Counted from the stretch's first letter, positions 7,929 through 16,627 are shown. The stretch: 64,000 nucleotides of DNA from Zhihengliuella alba (GCF_039538765.1 NZ_BAABCJ010000006.1:124001-188000), one strand, 5' to 3'. A program made the numbers and translations. Notes: generated from the sequence alone by a model not told the origin.

Positions 7929-9140
7929 ATGGGAATGAGGACCAGCGGTTCGGCCTGGCGCACCGCCGCGACCGTGCTGGCATCGGCGCTGGTCGGGGTG
8001 CTGGCGTTCGTCGTGGCGCGCGGCAGCATGCTGCCCGATGACCCCGGATCGGTGCCTCCGGACGAGTCGCTGCGGTTGATGCTGCTCCTGTTCGGCGACC
8101 TGTTGCTCGGACTGGTCGCGCTGGCGGTGCTGCCCGTCGCCCTGCGAGCGCGCGACGCCTGGTGGACGCTCGCGGCCGGCGTGGCCGTGGTCGCGACGAC
8201 GGCGGTGTCCAGTCTCGCGATGGCGGCGTGCGTGGTGGTCCTCGCGTCGTTCGCGGGACGGCGGCCCCTGCCCTGGTTCTGGACGCTCACCGGCGTCTTC
8301 TTCGCGGCCGTGGCGCTCAGCGTCCTGGTGATCGAGCCCGAGCCGGTGGACCCGGGGATGGCCACGCCGTGGTGGGCGGTGGTCCTCATCGCCGCCTCGG
8401 TGCCGGCCGTGGCCGGCCTGGTCGGTGCCGCCCAGCGCAGTCGCCGCGAGCTGATCAGGTCCCTGCGCAACGAGGCCGCGACGGCCCGGCGCGAGCGGGC
8501 CGCCCACGCGGAGCAGGTCCGGGCGGCCGAGCGGACGCGCATCGCCCGCGAGATGCATGACACCCTCTCCCACCGGCTGAGCCTCATCTCGCTGCACGCC
8601 GGCGCCCTGGAGTACCGGGCCGACCTCGACCCGCAGACGGTCAGGAGCACGGCGACGCTGGTGCGCGAGACCGCGCGGACCGCGTCGCAGGAGCTGCGCA
8701 CGGTGCTGACCGTGCTCCGCGAGGAGGACCATGGCACCACGCCCGACGCGACGCTCGCCGCGCTCGAGGACCTGGTCGCGACCGCCCGGGACAGCGGGAC
8801 CCCGGTGGAGCTGACCGCGTCCGGACCACTGGCGGAGCGGACCGCCGCCGACCTGCCGGAGGTGACCTCGCGGGCCGTCTTCCGGTTCTTCCAGGAGTGC
8901 CTGACCAACGCCCTGAAGCACGCACCCGGGCGCCCGGTGCGGCTGGGCCTCTCGGGCGGCCCGGGGCCGGGCATCGTGCTGACCGCCGAGAACCCGTCCG
9001 TCGCCGGGCCGCGGGCCGGCGAGGGCGGCTTCGGCCTCATCGGGCTGCGCGAGCGGGTCGAGCTCCTCGGGGGCCGCCTCGAGGTCCGGCCCGCCGGTGG
9101 GACCTTCGCGGTGGAGGCGTGGCTGCCGTGGCAGGGCTGA
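7929..9140 (+). CDS. NarL/DesK-type sensor histidine kinase
   Basis: Membrane sensor of a two-component system, 403 residues. Four to five transmembrane segments fill residues 10-165 with no extended extracellular domain. A short coiled stretch leads to the HisKA_3 box REMHDTLSHRL with phospho-acceptor H210, then the ATPase N-box FFQECLTNALKHA and G-box GGFGLIGLRERVE. The dimerisation and ATPase layout is that of kinases paired with NarL/LuxR-type regulators, which agrees with the gene that follows and overlaps it by 13 nt. ATG 7929 has TACGCT 6 nt upstream and looks leaderless. The signal is unknown. Confidence 0.92.
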   Translation: MGMRTSGSAWRTAATVLASALVGVLAFVVARGSMLPDDPGSVPPDESLRLMLLLFGDLLLGLVALAVLPVALRARDAWWTLAAGVAVVATTAVSSLAMAACVVVLASFAGRRPLPWFWTLTGVFFAAVALSVLVIEPEPVDPGMATPWWAVVLIAASVPAVAGLVGAAQRSRRELIRSLRNEAATARRERAAHAEQVRAAERTRIAREMHDTLSHRLSLISLHAGALEYRADLDPQTVRSTATLVRETARTASQELRTVLTVLREEDHGTTPDATLAALEDLVATARDSGTPVELTASGPLAERTAADLPEVTSRAVFRFFQECLTNALKHAPGRPVRLGLSGGPGPGIVLTAENPSVAGPRAGEGGFGLIGLRERVELLGGRLEVRPAGGTFAVEAWLPWQG

Positions 9141-9943
9141 ACGGCGACGCCCGCGCCGCGGCCGGAGCGCCGGTGCGCGTCCTGATCGTCGACGACGAGC
9201 CGCTCCTGCGTGCCGGGCTGCGCATGATCCTCGACGGTGCCGGCCAGGCCGCGGTCGCGGACGACGGCGGTCGCGGCCCAGTCGGGCCCGACGCGGCAGG
9301 AGACCGCGGGCCCGACGTCGGACGGGCAGCCGACGGACGGGCAGGCGATGCGCGGGCAGCCGACGAGCGGGCAGCCGACGGGCGGATCGGCGTCGTCGGC
9401 GAGGCCGGCGAGGGGACCGCCGCCGTCCGGCTCGTCGGAGAGCTGCGGCCTGACCTCGTCCTCATGGACATCCGCATGCCGGGCTGCGACGGGATCGAGG
9501 CCGTGCGGCGCCTCCGCGCCGCCGGCTCCGCCGTGCGCATCCTCATGCTCACCGCGTACGACACCGACGACTTCGTCCTCGACGCCCTGGAGGCCGGTGC
9601 GGACGGCTTCCTCCTGAAGGACACCCCGCCGCGGGACCTCGTCGCCGCGGTCCGGCAGGCCGCGGCGGGGACCATGGCCCTCTCCCCCGCCGTGCTGGCC
9701 CGGCTGGTGGCCGTCGCGACGCGTCACGGCCGGCGGACGACGCGGGACGACCCGCTGGCCGGGCTCAGCGAGCGGGAACGCGAGGTGGCGGACCGCGTCG
9801 CTGCGGGGCTGACGAACACCGAGATCGCCGACGAGCTCTACCTGTCCGTGCCGACCGTGAAGACGCACCCGGGGCGGATCTTCGCCAAGCTCGGCGTGGA
9901 CAACCGCGTCCAGCTGGCCGTCCGCGTCCTCGAGAGCCGCTGA
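9128..9943 (+). CDS. NarL/FixJ-type response regulator with an insert in the receiver domain
   Basis: Output partner of the preceding kinase, 271 residues from GTG 9128 (GGAGG 10 nt upstream; GTG 9173 is the alternative). The receiver has the acidic pair D22-D23, phospho-acceptor D114 (VLMDIRMPG), T142 and K164. The C-terminal LuxR helix-turn-helix is LSEREREVADRVAAGLTN followed by TVKTHPGRIFAKL. Two oddities: residues 39-86 form an Ala/Asp/Gly/Arg-rich insert between helix 1 and strand 2 that ordinary receivers lack, and the recognition region has Pro248 where the family usually has Val or Ile (THVGRI). Either could impair or change function. Confidence 0.9.
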   Translation: MAGLNGDARAAAGAPVRVLIVDDEPLLRAGLRMILDGAGQAAVADDGGRGPVGPDAAGDRGPDVGRAADGRAGDARAADERAADGRIGVVGEAGEGTAAVRLVGELRPDLVLMDIRMPGCDGIEAVRRLRAAGSAVRILMLTAYDTDDFVLDALEAGADGFLLKDTPPRDLVAAVRQAAAGTMALSPAVLARLVAVATRHGRRTTRDDPLAGLSEREREVADRVAAGLTNTEIADELYLSVPTVKTHPGRIFAKLGVDNRVQLAVRVLESR

Positions 9944-9972
9944 ACCCCGCGGCGGGCCGTAGCCGCAGCGGG

Positions 9973-10080
9973 GTTCAGCGTCCCAGCGGGGTTCAGCGCC
10001 TCAGCCGGATGCAACGTGCCTACCGGATTCAGCGTTCCAACCGGATTCAGCGTCCCAACCGGATTCAGCGTCCCAGCGGC
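9973..10080. repeat. 18-bp tandem repeat, six units, between convergent genes
   Basis: Six contiguous units based on ATTCAGCGTCCCAACCGG, the outer ones more diverged. They start 30 nt after the response-regulator stop and run across the last codons of the convergent ABC permease (stop at 10065). The period is a multiple of three and one minus frame would read TLNPVG repeats, but that frame is not the permease frame. Confidence 0.85.
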
Positions 10081-10832
10081 GCCCTCCGCAGGACGAGCCA
10101 CGAGCCGAGCGCGCTGACCGCGGAGATGCCCAGCAGGACGGCCGCGACCTTCCAGAACCCGAACGGGACGAACCAGGCGACCACGTCGATCTCGAGCGAG
10201 AGGACCAGGGCGACCAGGCCGAGGAGCACCAGGACCGTGCCGGCGATGCAGGCGACCACGCCCTTGCCGCCCCAGCGCATCCAGAGGGCGGCGAAGAGGC
10301 TGCCCAGGAATAGCATGGCGGCGGAGAGGCCGAAGCCGATCGCAAACAGGCTGCCGTAGTCGCCGTTGCCGGTGAGGTAGGTGTCGAACATGCGGGCGCC
10401 CGTGAACCAGTGGCCGGTCAGCCGCTCGAGGAACAGGAAGACGACCATCATGACGGCGATGACGAGCGCCTCCAGGGCCAGGGCGACGGTGGTGCCCCAG
10501 AAGTACTGTCGACGCGTGGCGCCCAGGCCCATGGCGTAGGGCATGGTGCGGGCGTACGCCATGACCCCGATGTTCATGAAGTAGCCGCTGAGGCACCAGA
10601 TCGCCGCCTGGTTGTAGCGGAACCCCTCGGACAGCTCGGCCCGCGGGACGTCCGTGAAGGAGACCAGCAAGACCATGACCAGCACGACGACGACCACGAC
10701 GCCGCCCATGATGAGCAGGGGCCCGTCGATCATGCGGGACCGGTCCACGAAGTGGAGCCGGACGATCTTGCCGAGCGGGTGGCCGCGGCGGGCCGGGGCG
10801 GCCGGCGCGGCGGCTGCGGTGGCGGAACTCAT
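10065..10832 (-). CDS. ABC-2-type transporter permease
   Basis: Membrane subunit for the ATPase encoded just upstream (4-nt overlap). 255 residues with six predicted transmembrane helices and a cytosolic N-terminus. No sequence motif beyond membrane topology identifies a substrate. Position in a GntR(YtrA)-ATPase-permease operon is typical of drug, peptide or cell-envelope stress exporters. The C-terminal codons lie in the 18-bp tandem repeat tract at 9973-10080, so its end may be variable between strains. Confidence 0.82.
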   Translation of the reverse strand: MSSATAAAAPAAPARRGHPLGKIVRLHFVDRSRMIDGPLLIMGGVVVVVVLVMVLLVSFTDVPRAELSEGFRYNQAAIWCLSGYFMNIGVMAYARTMPYAMGLGATRRQYFWGTTVALALEALVIAVMMVVFLFLERLTGHWFTGARMFDTYLTGNGDYGSLFAIGFGLSAAMLFLGSLFAALWMRWGGKGVVACIAGTVLVLLGLVALVLSLEIDVVAWFVPFGFWKVAAVLLGISAVSALGSWLVLRRAPLGR

Positions 10833-11803
10833 CGGGAGACCTCCTCGAAGTCGGATGTGCGGGACCCAGCGGGGCGCTGGGGCCGGGGTGCCTCGTCCAG
10901 GAGGCCGTAGGCGGAGACGAGCTCCTGCAGCCCCACCGGGCCGATCTCCAGTCCGCGCTCCGCGGCGTGCCGGCGCAGGGCGGCGTCGGCCGCGCCCTCG
11001 ATGGTGACGGACCGCAGCCCGCCGAGGGACTGGGTGCGCAGGATGCGGCGCCCGGCCACCACGTCGTCGATCGCCGTCGCGGATCCGGCGACGGTGAACG
11101 CCGCGTCCCGCGCGTCCTCGACGCTCGTGTCCAGGACCTTGCGGCCCCGGTCGATCACGATGACCTTCTCCAGCAGGTTGGAGACCTCGTCGATCAGGTG
11201 CGTGGACATCAGGATGGTCCGCGGGTGCTCCATGAAGTCGCGGAGCAGGTAGTCGTAGAAGAGGCCGCGCGCCGTGGCGTCGAGTCCCAGGTACGGCTCA
11301 TCGAAGATCGTCAGCGGGGCGCGCGAGGCCATGCCCACGATGATCGCGACGGCGGAGAGCTGCCCGCGGGAGAGCTTCTTGATGGGGGTCTTCACCGGGA
11401 GCCGGAAGACCTCCACCAGCTCCTCGGCGAGCCCGGCGTCCCAGTTCTCGAAGAACCAGGGCCCGGTCTTCAGCACGTGCCGCGGCTTGAAGTCCTCTGG
11501 GTACTTCTGGCTCTCGCGGACGAAGCACATGCGGGCGAGGACCGCGGCGTTCTCGAACGGCTCCGCGCCGAGAACGCGGACGTCGCCGCGGGTCTTCGGC
11601 TCCTGGCCGGAGAGGATGGACATGATGGTGGTCTTGCCGGCGCCGTTGCGGCCGAGCAGACCGGTGATGGTGTTCTGCTCGATCGAGAAGTCGAGGTCCT
11701 CGAGCACCCGGGTCCTCCCGAAGCTCTTGGTCAGTCCGGTGACCCGGACGACGTCGTTCCCGGACTCCGCGCCGGAGACCGATCCTGGCGTGGGGGTAGT
11801 CAT
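10829..11803 (-). CDS. ABC transporter ATP-binding protein
   Basis: ATPase of the small exporter, 324 residues. Walker A GRNGAGKTT (residues about 52-60), a divergent signature LSRGQ, Walker B LTIFDEPYLGLD and the switch His in STHLIDE are all present. The C-terminal 90 residues form the extension usual in YtrB/CcmA-like ATPases. It overlaps both neighbours by 4 nt, so regulator, ATPase and permease are translationally coupled. Confidence 0.92.
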   Translation of the reverse strand: MTTPTPGSVSGAESGNDVVRVTGLTKSFGRTRVLEDLDFSIEQNTITGLLGRNGAGKTTIMSILSGQEPKTRGDVRVLGAEPFENAAVLARMCFVRESQKYPEDFKPRHVLKTGPWFFENWDAGLAEELVEVFRLPVKTPIKKLSRGQLSAVAIIVGMASRAPLTIFDEPYLGLDATARGLFYDYLLRDFMEHPRTILMSTHLIDEVSNLLEKVIVIDRGRKVLDTSVEDARDAAFTVAGSATAIDDVVAGRRILRTQSLGGLRSVTIEGAADAALRRHAAERGLEIGPVGLQELVSAYGLLDEAPRPQRPAGSRTSDFEEVSR

Positions 11804-12195
11804 GAGTTCGCTCCTGTGGTGGCGGTGGTCTGGCCGGTCCGGACGGTGCCGGCCGCGTTGATCATGCTGATGAGCTCGTCGCGTCCGAGGCCCAGGTAGG
11901 CGGCCTCGCGGACCAGCGGTTCGATGTACTCGTCGGCGAAGGCCTGGCGCCGTGCGTCGATGATCCTGGCGCGCGCCCCGGTGCGGACGAACATGCCGAT
12001 GCCCCGTTTCTTGTAGAGGATGTCCTGGTCGACCAGGCGGTTGATTCCCTTGCCGGCCGTGGCCGGGTTGATCCGCAGGAAGGCTGCGAACTCGTTGGTG
12101 GAGGGCACCTGCGCCTCCTCGGCGTAGGTGCCGTCGAGGATGCCCTCCTCGATGCGCTCGGCGACCTGCAGGAAGATCGGCCGCGACTCATCCAC
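11800..12195 (-). CDS. GntR-family regulator, YtrA subfamily
   Basis: Short GntR repressor expected to control its own operon. The winged helix spans residues 5-75 (PIFLQVAERIEEGIL ... VPSTNEFAAFLRINPATA ... YKKRGIGMFV), followed by only about 45 C-terminal residues, as in YtrA proteins that bind no metabolite through a large effector domain. I place the start at GTG 12195 (VDESRPIFLQ), which has GGAGGTGG upstream and matches the usual YtrA N-terminus; an ATG at 12231 would put the start inside the operator. Length from GTG is 131 residues. Confidence 0.88.
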   Translation of the reverse strand: MDESRPIFLQVAERIEEGILDGTYAEEAQVPSTNEFAAFLRINPATAGKGINRLVDQDILYKKRGIGMFVRTGARARIIDARRQAFADEYIEPLVREAAYLGLGRDELISMINAAGTVRTGQTTATTGANS

Positions 12196-12224
12196 GGCCC
12201 CCACCTCCGCCGCCGAGGTTGTTA

Positions 12225-12248
12225 GGTTCATTACTCATGTAATGAACC
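12225..12248 (-). promoter_or_regulatory. Perfect operator palindrome for the YtrA-type repressor
   Basis: Arms GGTTCATTAC and GTAATGAACC, 4-nt spacer, no mismatches. The site is 30 nt upstream of the chosen start of the GntR gene. It has the dyad style of YtrA operators and is AT-rich against the local background. Confidence 0.82.
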
Positions 12249-12391
12249 ATTGCACCGATGCGGTTACCCGTCAAGACCGCGCCGTCGAGACCGTGCTGTC
12301 GAGACCCGCGCTCGCTGCCTGCAGTCGGCCTGCGTCCGGGACGGGCGTCCCCGCTGGTGGCGCGCCGGGGCGGGATTGATAGGTTGGACCC

Positions 12392-13195
12392 GTGCTGATC
12401 GCTACTTGGAATGTGAACTCGCTGCGCGCCCGCGCCGACCGCGTGGAGGACTGGCTGCGCCGCACGGACGTCGACGTCCTGGCCATCCAGGAGACCAAGT
12501 GCAAGGACGAGAACTTCCCCTGGGAGCTCTTCGAGATGAACGGCTACGAGGTCGCGCACTTCGGCGTCAACCAGTGGAACGGCGTGGCCATCGCCTCCCG
12601 CGTGGGCCTCGACGACGTCCAGCGGACGTTCCCGGACCAGCCGGCCTTCGGCAAGGGCGGCAAGGACCCCCTCCAGGAGCCGCGCGCCATCGCGGCGACC
12701 TGCGGGGGCGTGCGCGTCTGGAGCCTCTACGTGCCCAACGGTCGCGCCCGCGACGACGAGCACATGCCCTACAAGCTGTCCTGGCTCGACACGCTCAACC
12801 GGCAGGCCGCCGGCTGGCTGCAGGAGGACCCCGACGCGCAGATCGCGCTCATGGGCGACTGGAACATCGCACCGCAGGACGAGGACGTCTGGGACATCGA
12901 CTACTTCGTGCAGAACGAGCTGACCCACGTCTCCGAGCCCGAGCGCGCCGCGTTCTCGGCGTTCCTCGAGACCGGCTTCGTCGACGTCGTCCGGCCGCAC
13001 ACGCCCGGCCCGGGCGTCTACACCTACTGGGACTACACGCAGCTGCGCTTCCCCAAGCGGCAGGGCATGCGGATCGACTTCGCCCTCTGCTCCCCGGCCC
13101 TCGCCGGCCGCGTGACCGGCGCGTCGATCGACCGCGAGGAGCGCAAGGGCAAGGGCGCCTCCGACCACGCGCCCGTGCTGGTGGAGCTGGCCTGA
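12392..13195 (+). CDS. xth: Exodeoxyribonuclease III
   Basis: AP endonuclease and 3'-5' exonuclease of base-excision repair, 267 residues, the usual size. EEP-fold motifs: ATWNVNSLR at the N-terminus, IQETK, LMGDWNIAP and the C-terminal GASDHAPV with the catalytic D-H pair. The start is GTG 12392 with TAGGTT 6 nt upstream and no Shine-Dalgarno sequence, consistent with a leaderless mRNA. The gene after it starts 2 nt past the stop. Confidence 0.95.
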   Translation: MLIATWNVNSLRARADRVEDWLRRTDVDVLAIQETKCKDENFPWELFEMNGYEVAHFGVNQWNGVAIASRVGLDDVQRTFPDQPAFGKGGKDPLQEPRAIAATCGGVRVWSLYVPNGRARDDEHMPYKLSWLDTLNRQAAGWLQEDPDAQIALMGDWNIAPQDEDVWDIDYFVQNELTHVSEPERAAFSAFLETGFVDVVRPHTPGPGVYTYWDYTQLRFPKRQGMRIDFALCSPALAGRVTGASIDREERKGKGASDHAPVLVELA

Positions 13196-13197
13196 CG

Positions 13198-14049
13198 ATG
13201 GCCGCAGGGGGTGCGACGGCGCGGCGCCGGCTTCCACCGACCGCCCACCTGCGCGTGTTCGAGCCGCTGCGCGCGTTCGACGAGCGCGAGCAGCTGCTGC
13301 TCCAGCAGCTCCGGCCGGAGCCCCGGGCGGAGGCGGAGGAGCGGCTGGCCCGCGAGGCCCTCCGGCGGGTCCTGCGCACGGTCTCCGATCCGTACCCGCC
13401 GGCCGGCGTCGAGCACTACCGGGTCCTCCACTACCCGGGGCACCATGCGGCGACCACCCCGTTCTACTGCCCGGACCAGCTCTCCACCCGGGCGACGCTG
13501 GCCGCGGAGCAGCTGGACCGGCTGATGCGGCCGCAGCTGCTGTCCCTCGTCATCCCCGAGCCGGCCCGCGCCGCGAACGCCGAGCGGCTGGACTCGGACG
13601 AGTTCGCCGACGACCTCGCCCACCTCCACACGCGCACGTCCGTCTGGGGCGTGCCGCTGGAATGGTTCGTGGCCGTGCACGAGGACGATCACGCCGAGCT
13701 GGACGAGGACGGCGACACCCTGGTCGGCGTGCGGCTCAGCGCACCCCTGGTGCAGGTGCTGGAGCGTGTGCGGCTCGCCGCCGCGTCGCTCGCGGTGAAC
13801 GCCCCGGAGATGGACCTGCTGGACGATCTGACCGGGCTGGCGGAGTGGCTCCAGACCTTCCACGACGACTCGGTGGTGGAGCTGGACTACGGGCTCCTGG
13901 CCGAGTTCGTGTGGCCGGACGAGTCGCCGCAGGACCTGCGCCTGGGCATCGAGTCCCTGCGCGAGGGCGACATGCTCGGCGCCGCCGCGGCCTACCGGAG
14001 GCTGACCAACCGCTGGGCCGCCGTGCGCCACCGCGCCCGCTCCAATTGA
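13198..14049 (+). CDS. Conserved hypothetical protein downstream of xth
   Basis: 283 residues, soluble, no signal peptide or membrane segment. I do not recognise a named family with confidence. Visible features are an Arg-rich start, a PPTAHLRVFEPLRAF motif at residues 12-26, a middle region with HYPGHHAATTPFYCP, and an acidic C-terminal half rich in Leu and Asp/Glu (LLDDLTGLAEWLQTF). It starts two bases after the xth stop and is surely cotranscribed, but no repair-enzyme motif is visible. Its composition matches its neighbours, so it is not obviously acquired. Confidence 0.75.
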   Translation: MAAGGATARRRLPPTAHLRVFEPLRAFDEREQLLLQQLRPEPRAEAEERLAREALRRVLRTVSDPYPPAGVEHYRVLHYPGHHAATTPFYCPDQLSTRATLAAEQLDRLMRPQLLSLVIPEPARAANAERLDSDEFADDLAHLHTRTSVWGVPLEWFVAVHEDDHAELDEDGDTLVGVRLSAPLVQVLERVRLAAASLAVNAPEMDLLDDLTGLAEWLQTFHDDSVVELDYGLLAEFVWPDESPQDLRLGIESLREGDMLGAAAAYRRLTNRWAAVRHRARSN

Positions 14050-14124
14050 GGCCGGGGCCGGTTTAGACTGGCCGCACCCGGGCAACGACGCCGACAACAG
14101 ACCGCAACTCGAGGGGACTCTGCT

Positions 14125-15942
14125 TTGACTACGCCCGATTCGAACGCCGCGCTCCGCGCCGACGGCCCGTGGTGGGCCGACGCCGTCATCTACCAGGTCT
14201 ATCCACGCTCCTTCGCCGACTCCAGCCGCGACGGCATGGGCGACCTGGGCGGCGTGACCGAGCACCTGCCCTACCTCCGGCGCCTGGGCGTGGACGCCGT
14301 CTGGCTCTCGCCCTTCTACAAGTCGCCGCAGGCCGACGCCGGCTACGACGTCGCCGACTACCGCGACGTCGACCCGCTCTTCGGCACGCTCGAGGACTTC
14401 GACCGGATGCTGGAGGAGGCCCACGGCCTCGGCCTGCGCATCATCGTGGACCTCGTCCCCAACCACACCTCGGACGAGCACGTCTGGTTCCAGGAGGCCC
14501 TGGCCGCGGGCCCCGGGTCGCCGGAGCGCGACCGCTACATCTTCCGCGACGGCAAGGGCGAGGGCGGCAACGAGCCGCCGAACAACTGGCAGTCCGTCTT
14601 CGGCGGTGCGGCCTGGACCCGCGTGGAGGACGACGGCGGCGCGCCGGGCCAGTGGTACCTGCACCTCTTCGACAGCAAGCAGCCCGACCTGAACTGGGGC
14701 AACGCGGACGTCCGGGCCGAGATGGAGGACGTCCTGCGCTTCTGGCTGGACCGCGGCGTCGACGGCTTCCGGGTGGACGTCGCCCACGGCATGGTCAAGG
14801 CCGAGGGCCTGCCGGACTGGTCCAGCAAGGTGGCGATGGTCGGCGGCGGCGATGACGCGCCGGCCGCGGAGGAGGCCTCCCGGGACGAGGAGATCGAGGC
14901 GACGGAGAAGCCCGTCGACCTGCCCGCCGAGGACCAGGGCGTCCCCCGGGTCCCCGAGAAGAACATGACGCCCTCCGGGGACGCCGCCCCGCCCTACTTC
15001 GACCAGGAGGGCGTCCACGAGATCTACCGGTCCTGGCACCGGGTGCTCTCCGAGTACGACGGCGACCGGATGATGGTCGCCGAGGCGTGGGTGGAGCCGA
15101 TGAGCCGCCTGTTCCGGTATGTGCGCAGCGACGAGATGCAGCAGGCCTTCAACTTCGGCTTCCTGCTGGCGGGCTGGAACGCGCGGAACGTCCTCGAGAA
15201 CGTCACGGAGACGCTCGCCGAGGCCGCCGCCGTCGAGGCCCCGCCGACCTGGGTGCTGTCCAACCACGACATGGTCCGCCACACGTCCCGGTTCGGGCTC
15301 AGCGATCCGACGTCGTTCCCCAAGGGGATCTCCGCCGAGGACGAGCAGCCGGACGAGGAGCTGGGGCTCGCCCGCGGCCGCGCGGCCGCGATGGTGATGC
15401 TCGCCCTGCCCGGCTCGGCGTACGTCTACCAGGGCGACGAGCTCGGCCTGCCCGAGCACACCACGCTCCCGGCCGAGGTGCGGCAGGACCCGAGCTTCTT
15501 CCGCACGGACGGTGCCGAGCGCGGCCGCGACGGCTGCCGCGTCCCGCTGCCGTGGATCGCCGACGCTCCCGCGTACGGCTTCTCCGGCCCCGAGGGCGGC
15601 GAGGACCCCTGGCTGCCGCAGCCGGAGAGCTTCGCCCGCTACGCCGCCGACCAGCAGGTCGACGTGCCCGGGTCCACCCTGGAGCTCTACCGCGAGCTGA
15701 TCTCCGTGCGCGCCGATCGCGGGCTCGGCACCGGCTCGCTCGGGTGGCACGAGCTGAACGCGCCGGACGCCGGCATCCTGGCCTACACGAACGGGGGCAT
15801 CGTGGTGGTCGCCAACATGGGCGGCGAGCCGATCGACCTGCCCGTCGGCGAGCCGCTGCTGCTGGTCAGCTCGCCGGACGCCGTGGTGGAGTCCGAAGGC
15901 GTCAACCGTCTCTCGCCCGATGCGGCGGTCTGGCTGGGCTGA
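14125..15942 (+). CDS. GH13 alpha-glucosidase / oligo-1,6-glucosidase
   Basis: Intracellular glycoside hydrolase cleaving alpha-glucosidic ends of maltose, isomaltose or sucrose-type substrates. 605 residues, start TTG 14125 with GAGGGGA upstream. GH13 regions: YQVYPRSF, DLVPNHTS (110-116 region), nucleophile D218 in GFRVDVAH, acid/base E320 in VAEAW and D382 in SNHDMVRH. Residues 235-285, between nucleophile and acid/base, are an acidic Asp/Glu/Ala-rich stretch longer than in most relatives. A TAGACT -10 lies about 55 nt upstream. The exact substrate is not decided by these motifs. Confidence 0.88.
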   Translation: MTTPDSNAALRADGPWWADAVIYQVYPRSFADSSRDGMGDLGGVTEHLPYLRRLGVDAVWLSPFYKSPQADAGYDVADYRDVDPLFGTLEDFDRMLEEAHGLGLRIIVDLVPNHTSDEHVWFQEALAAGPGSPERDRYIFRDGKGEGGNEPPNNWQSVFGGAAWTRVEDDGGAPGQWYLHLFDSKQPDLNWGNADVRAEMEDVLRFWLDRGVDGFRVDVAHGMVKAEGLPDWSSKVAMVGGGDDAPAAEEASRDEEIEATEKPVDLPAEDQGVPRVPEKNMTPSGDAAPPYFDQEGVHEIYRSWHRVLSEYDGDRMMVAEAWVEPMSRLFRYVRSDEMQQAFNFGFLLAGWNARNVLENVTETLAEAAAVEAPPTWVLSNHDMVRHTSRFGLSDPTSFPKGISAEDEQPDEELGLARGRAAAMVMLALPGSAYVYQGDELGLPEHTTLPAEVRQDPSFFRTDGAERGRDGCRVPLPWIADAPAYGFSGPEGGEDPWLPQPESFARYAADQQVDVPGSTLELYRELISVRADRGLGTGSLGWHELNAPDAGILAYTNGGIVVVANMGGEPIDLPVGEPLLLVSSPDAVVESEGVNRLSPDAAVWLG

Positions 15943-15969
15943 GGCCCAGGGGCCGGCCGGCCCGCGCGA

Positions 15970-16617
15970 TCAGCGGACGCGCTCGGCCCGGGACATGCGG
16001 GTCCGGGCGCCGGCGGCCAGGTGGATGACCACGAGCGAGCGGCGCCCCAGGGCCGCGTCGATCTCGCCGATGGTCTCCGCGATCTCGCGCGAGATCTGCA
16101 GGGGTGCGGCGCCGAGCCGGGGCTGGACCTTGATCTGCAGGCCGGCGTCGCCCCCGGTCTCCCACGTGGAGACGTGCGTGGACACGAGGTCCGTCCGGCC
16201 CACGAGCGCCGCCTTCACGGCCTGCTCGGGCACGGCGGCGCCGAGTTCGACGCTGCCCGGGGTGGCCGGGGCCGCCGCCGTCCGCGCGGCCGGGTCCTCG
16301 GCGCCCGGGAAGTAGGCCTCGGCGAAGACGCCGGTGCGTCCCTTGCCCTGCACGGCGATCCAGCCCACCATGAGCAGGACGATGCCGATCAGCGCGATGA
16401 CGACGACGACCCAGATCCACGACGTGGACTGGCCGGCCATCGCGGTCTCGCGGAGCCCGTGCTCGACGGCCTCCCCCACGGAGTCGGCGAGGCCCCGCCA
16501 TCCCGCGGCGTAGCGCGGCAGCGCCGAGATCAGCAGGCCGTGGAGGCCCACGGCCGCGAACAGCAGGCCGATCACGACGAGGAGCGTGCGGTTCAGCCCG
16601 CGCGGTGTCTGGTTCAC
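15970..16617 (-). CDS. Membrane-anchored Asp23-operon protein (AmaP-like)
   Basis: Last gene of a five-gene envelope-stress operon. 215 residues from GTG 16617 (GAGGGAATC upstream). Two hydrophobic segments, about 10-30 and 67-90, bracket a short extracytoplasmic part; the C-terminal 110 residues are cytosolic and resemble an Asp23-like alpha/beta domain (VKAALVG... QIKVQPRLG... LVVIHLAAG). Such proteins anchor the soluble Asp23 protein to the membrane. Naming as AmaP is by context and topology rather than a decisive motif. Confidence 0.65.
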   Translation of the reverse strand: MNQTPRGLNRTLLVVIGLLFAAVGLHGLLISALPRYAAGWRGLADSVGEAVEHGLRETAMAGQSTSWIWVVVVIALIGIVLLMVGWIAVQGKGRTGVFAEAYFPGAEDPAARTAAAPATPGSVELGAAVPEQAVKAALVGRTDLVSTHVSTWETGGDAGLQIKVQPRLGAAPLQISREIAETIGEIDAALGRRSLVVIHLAAGARTRMSRAERVR

Positions 16618-16627
16618 GATTCCCTCC

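Noticed and set aside
9973..10080. Possible CRISPR array
   Set aside because: The 18-bp units are contiguous with no unique spacers, and no cas gene is present.
13033..15750. A minus-strand open frame of about 900 codons
   Set aside because: Antisense to xth, the unknown gene and the GH13 enzyme; no domain motif; typical GC-driven long frame.
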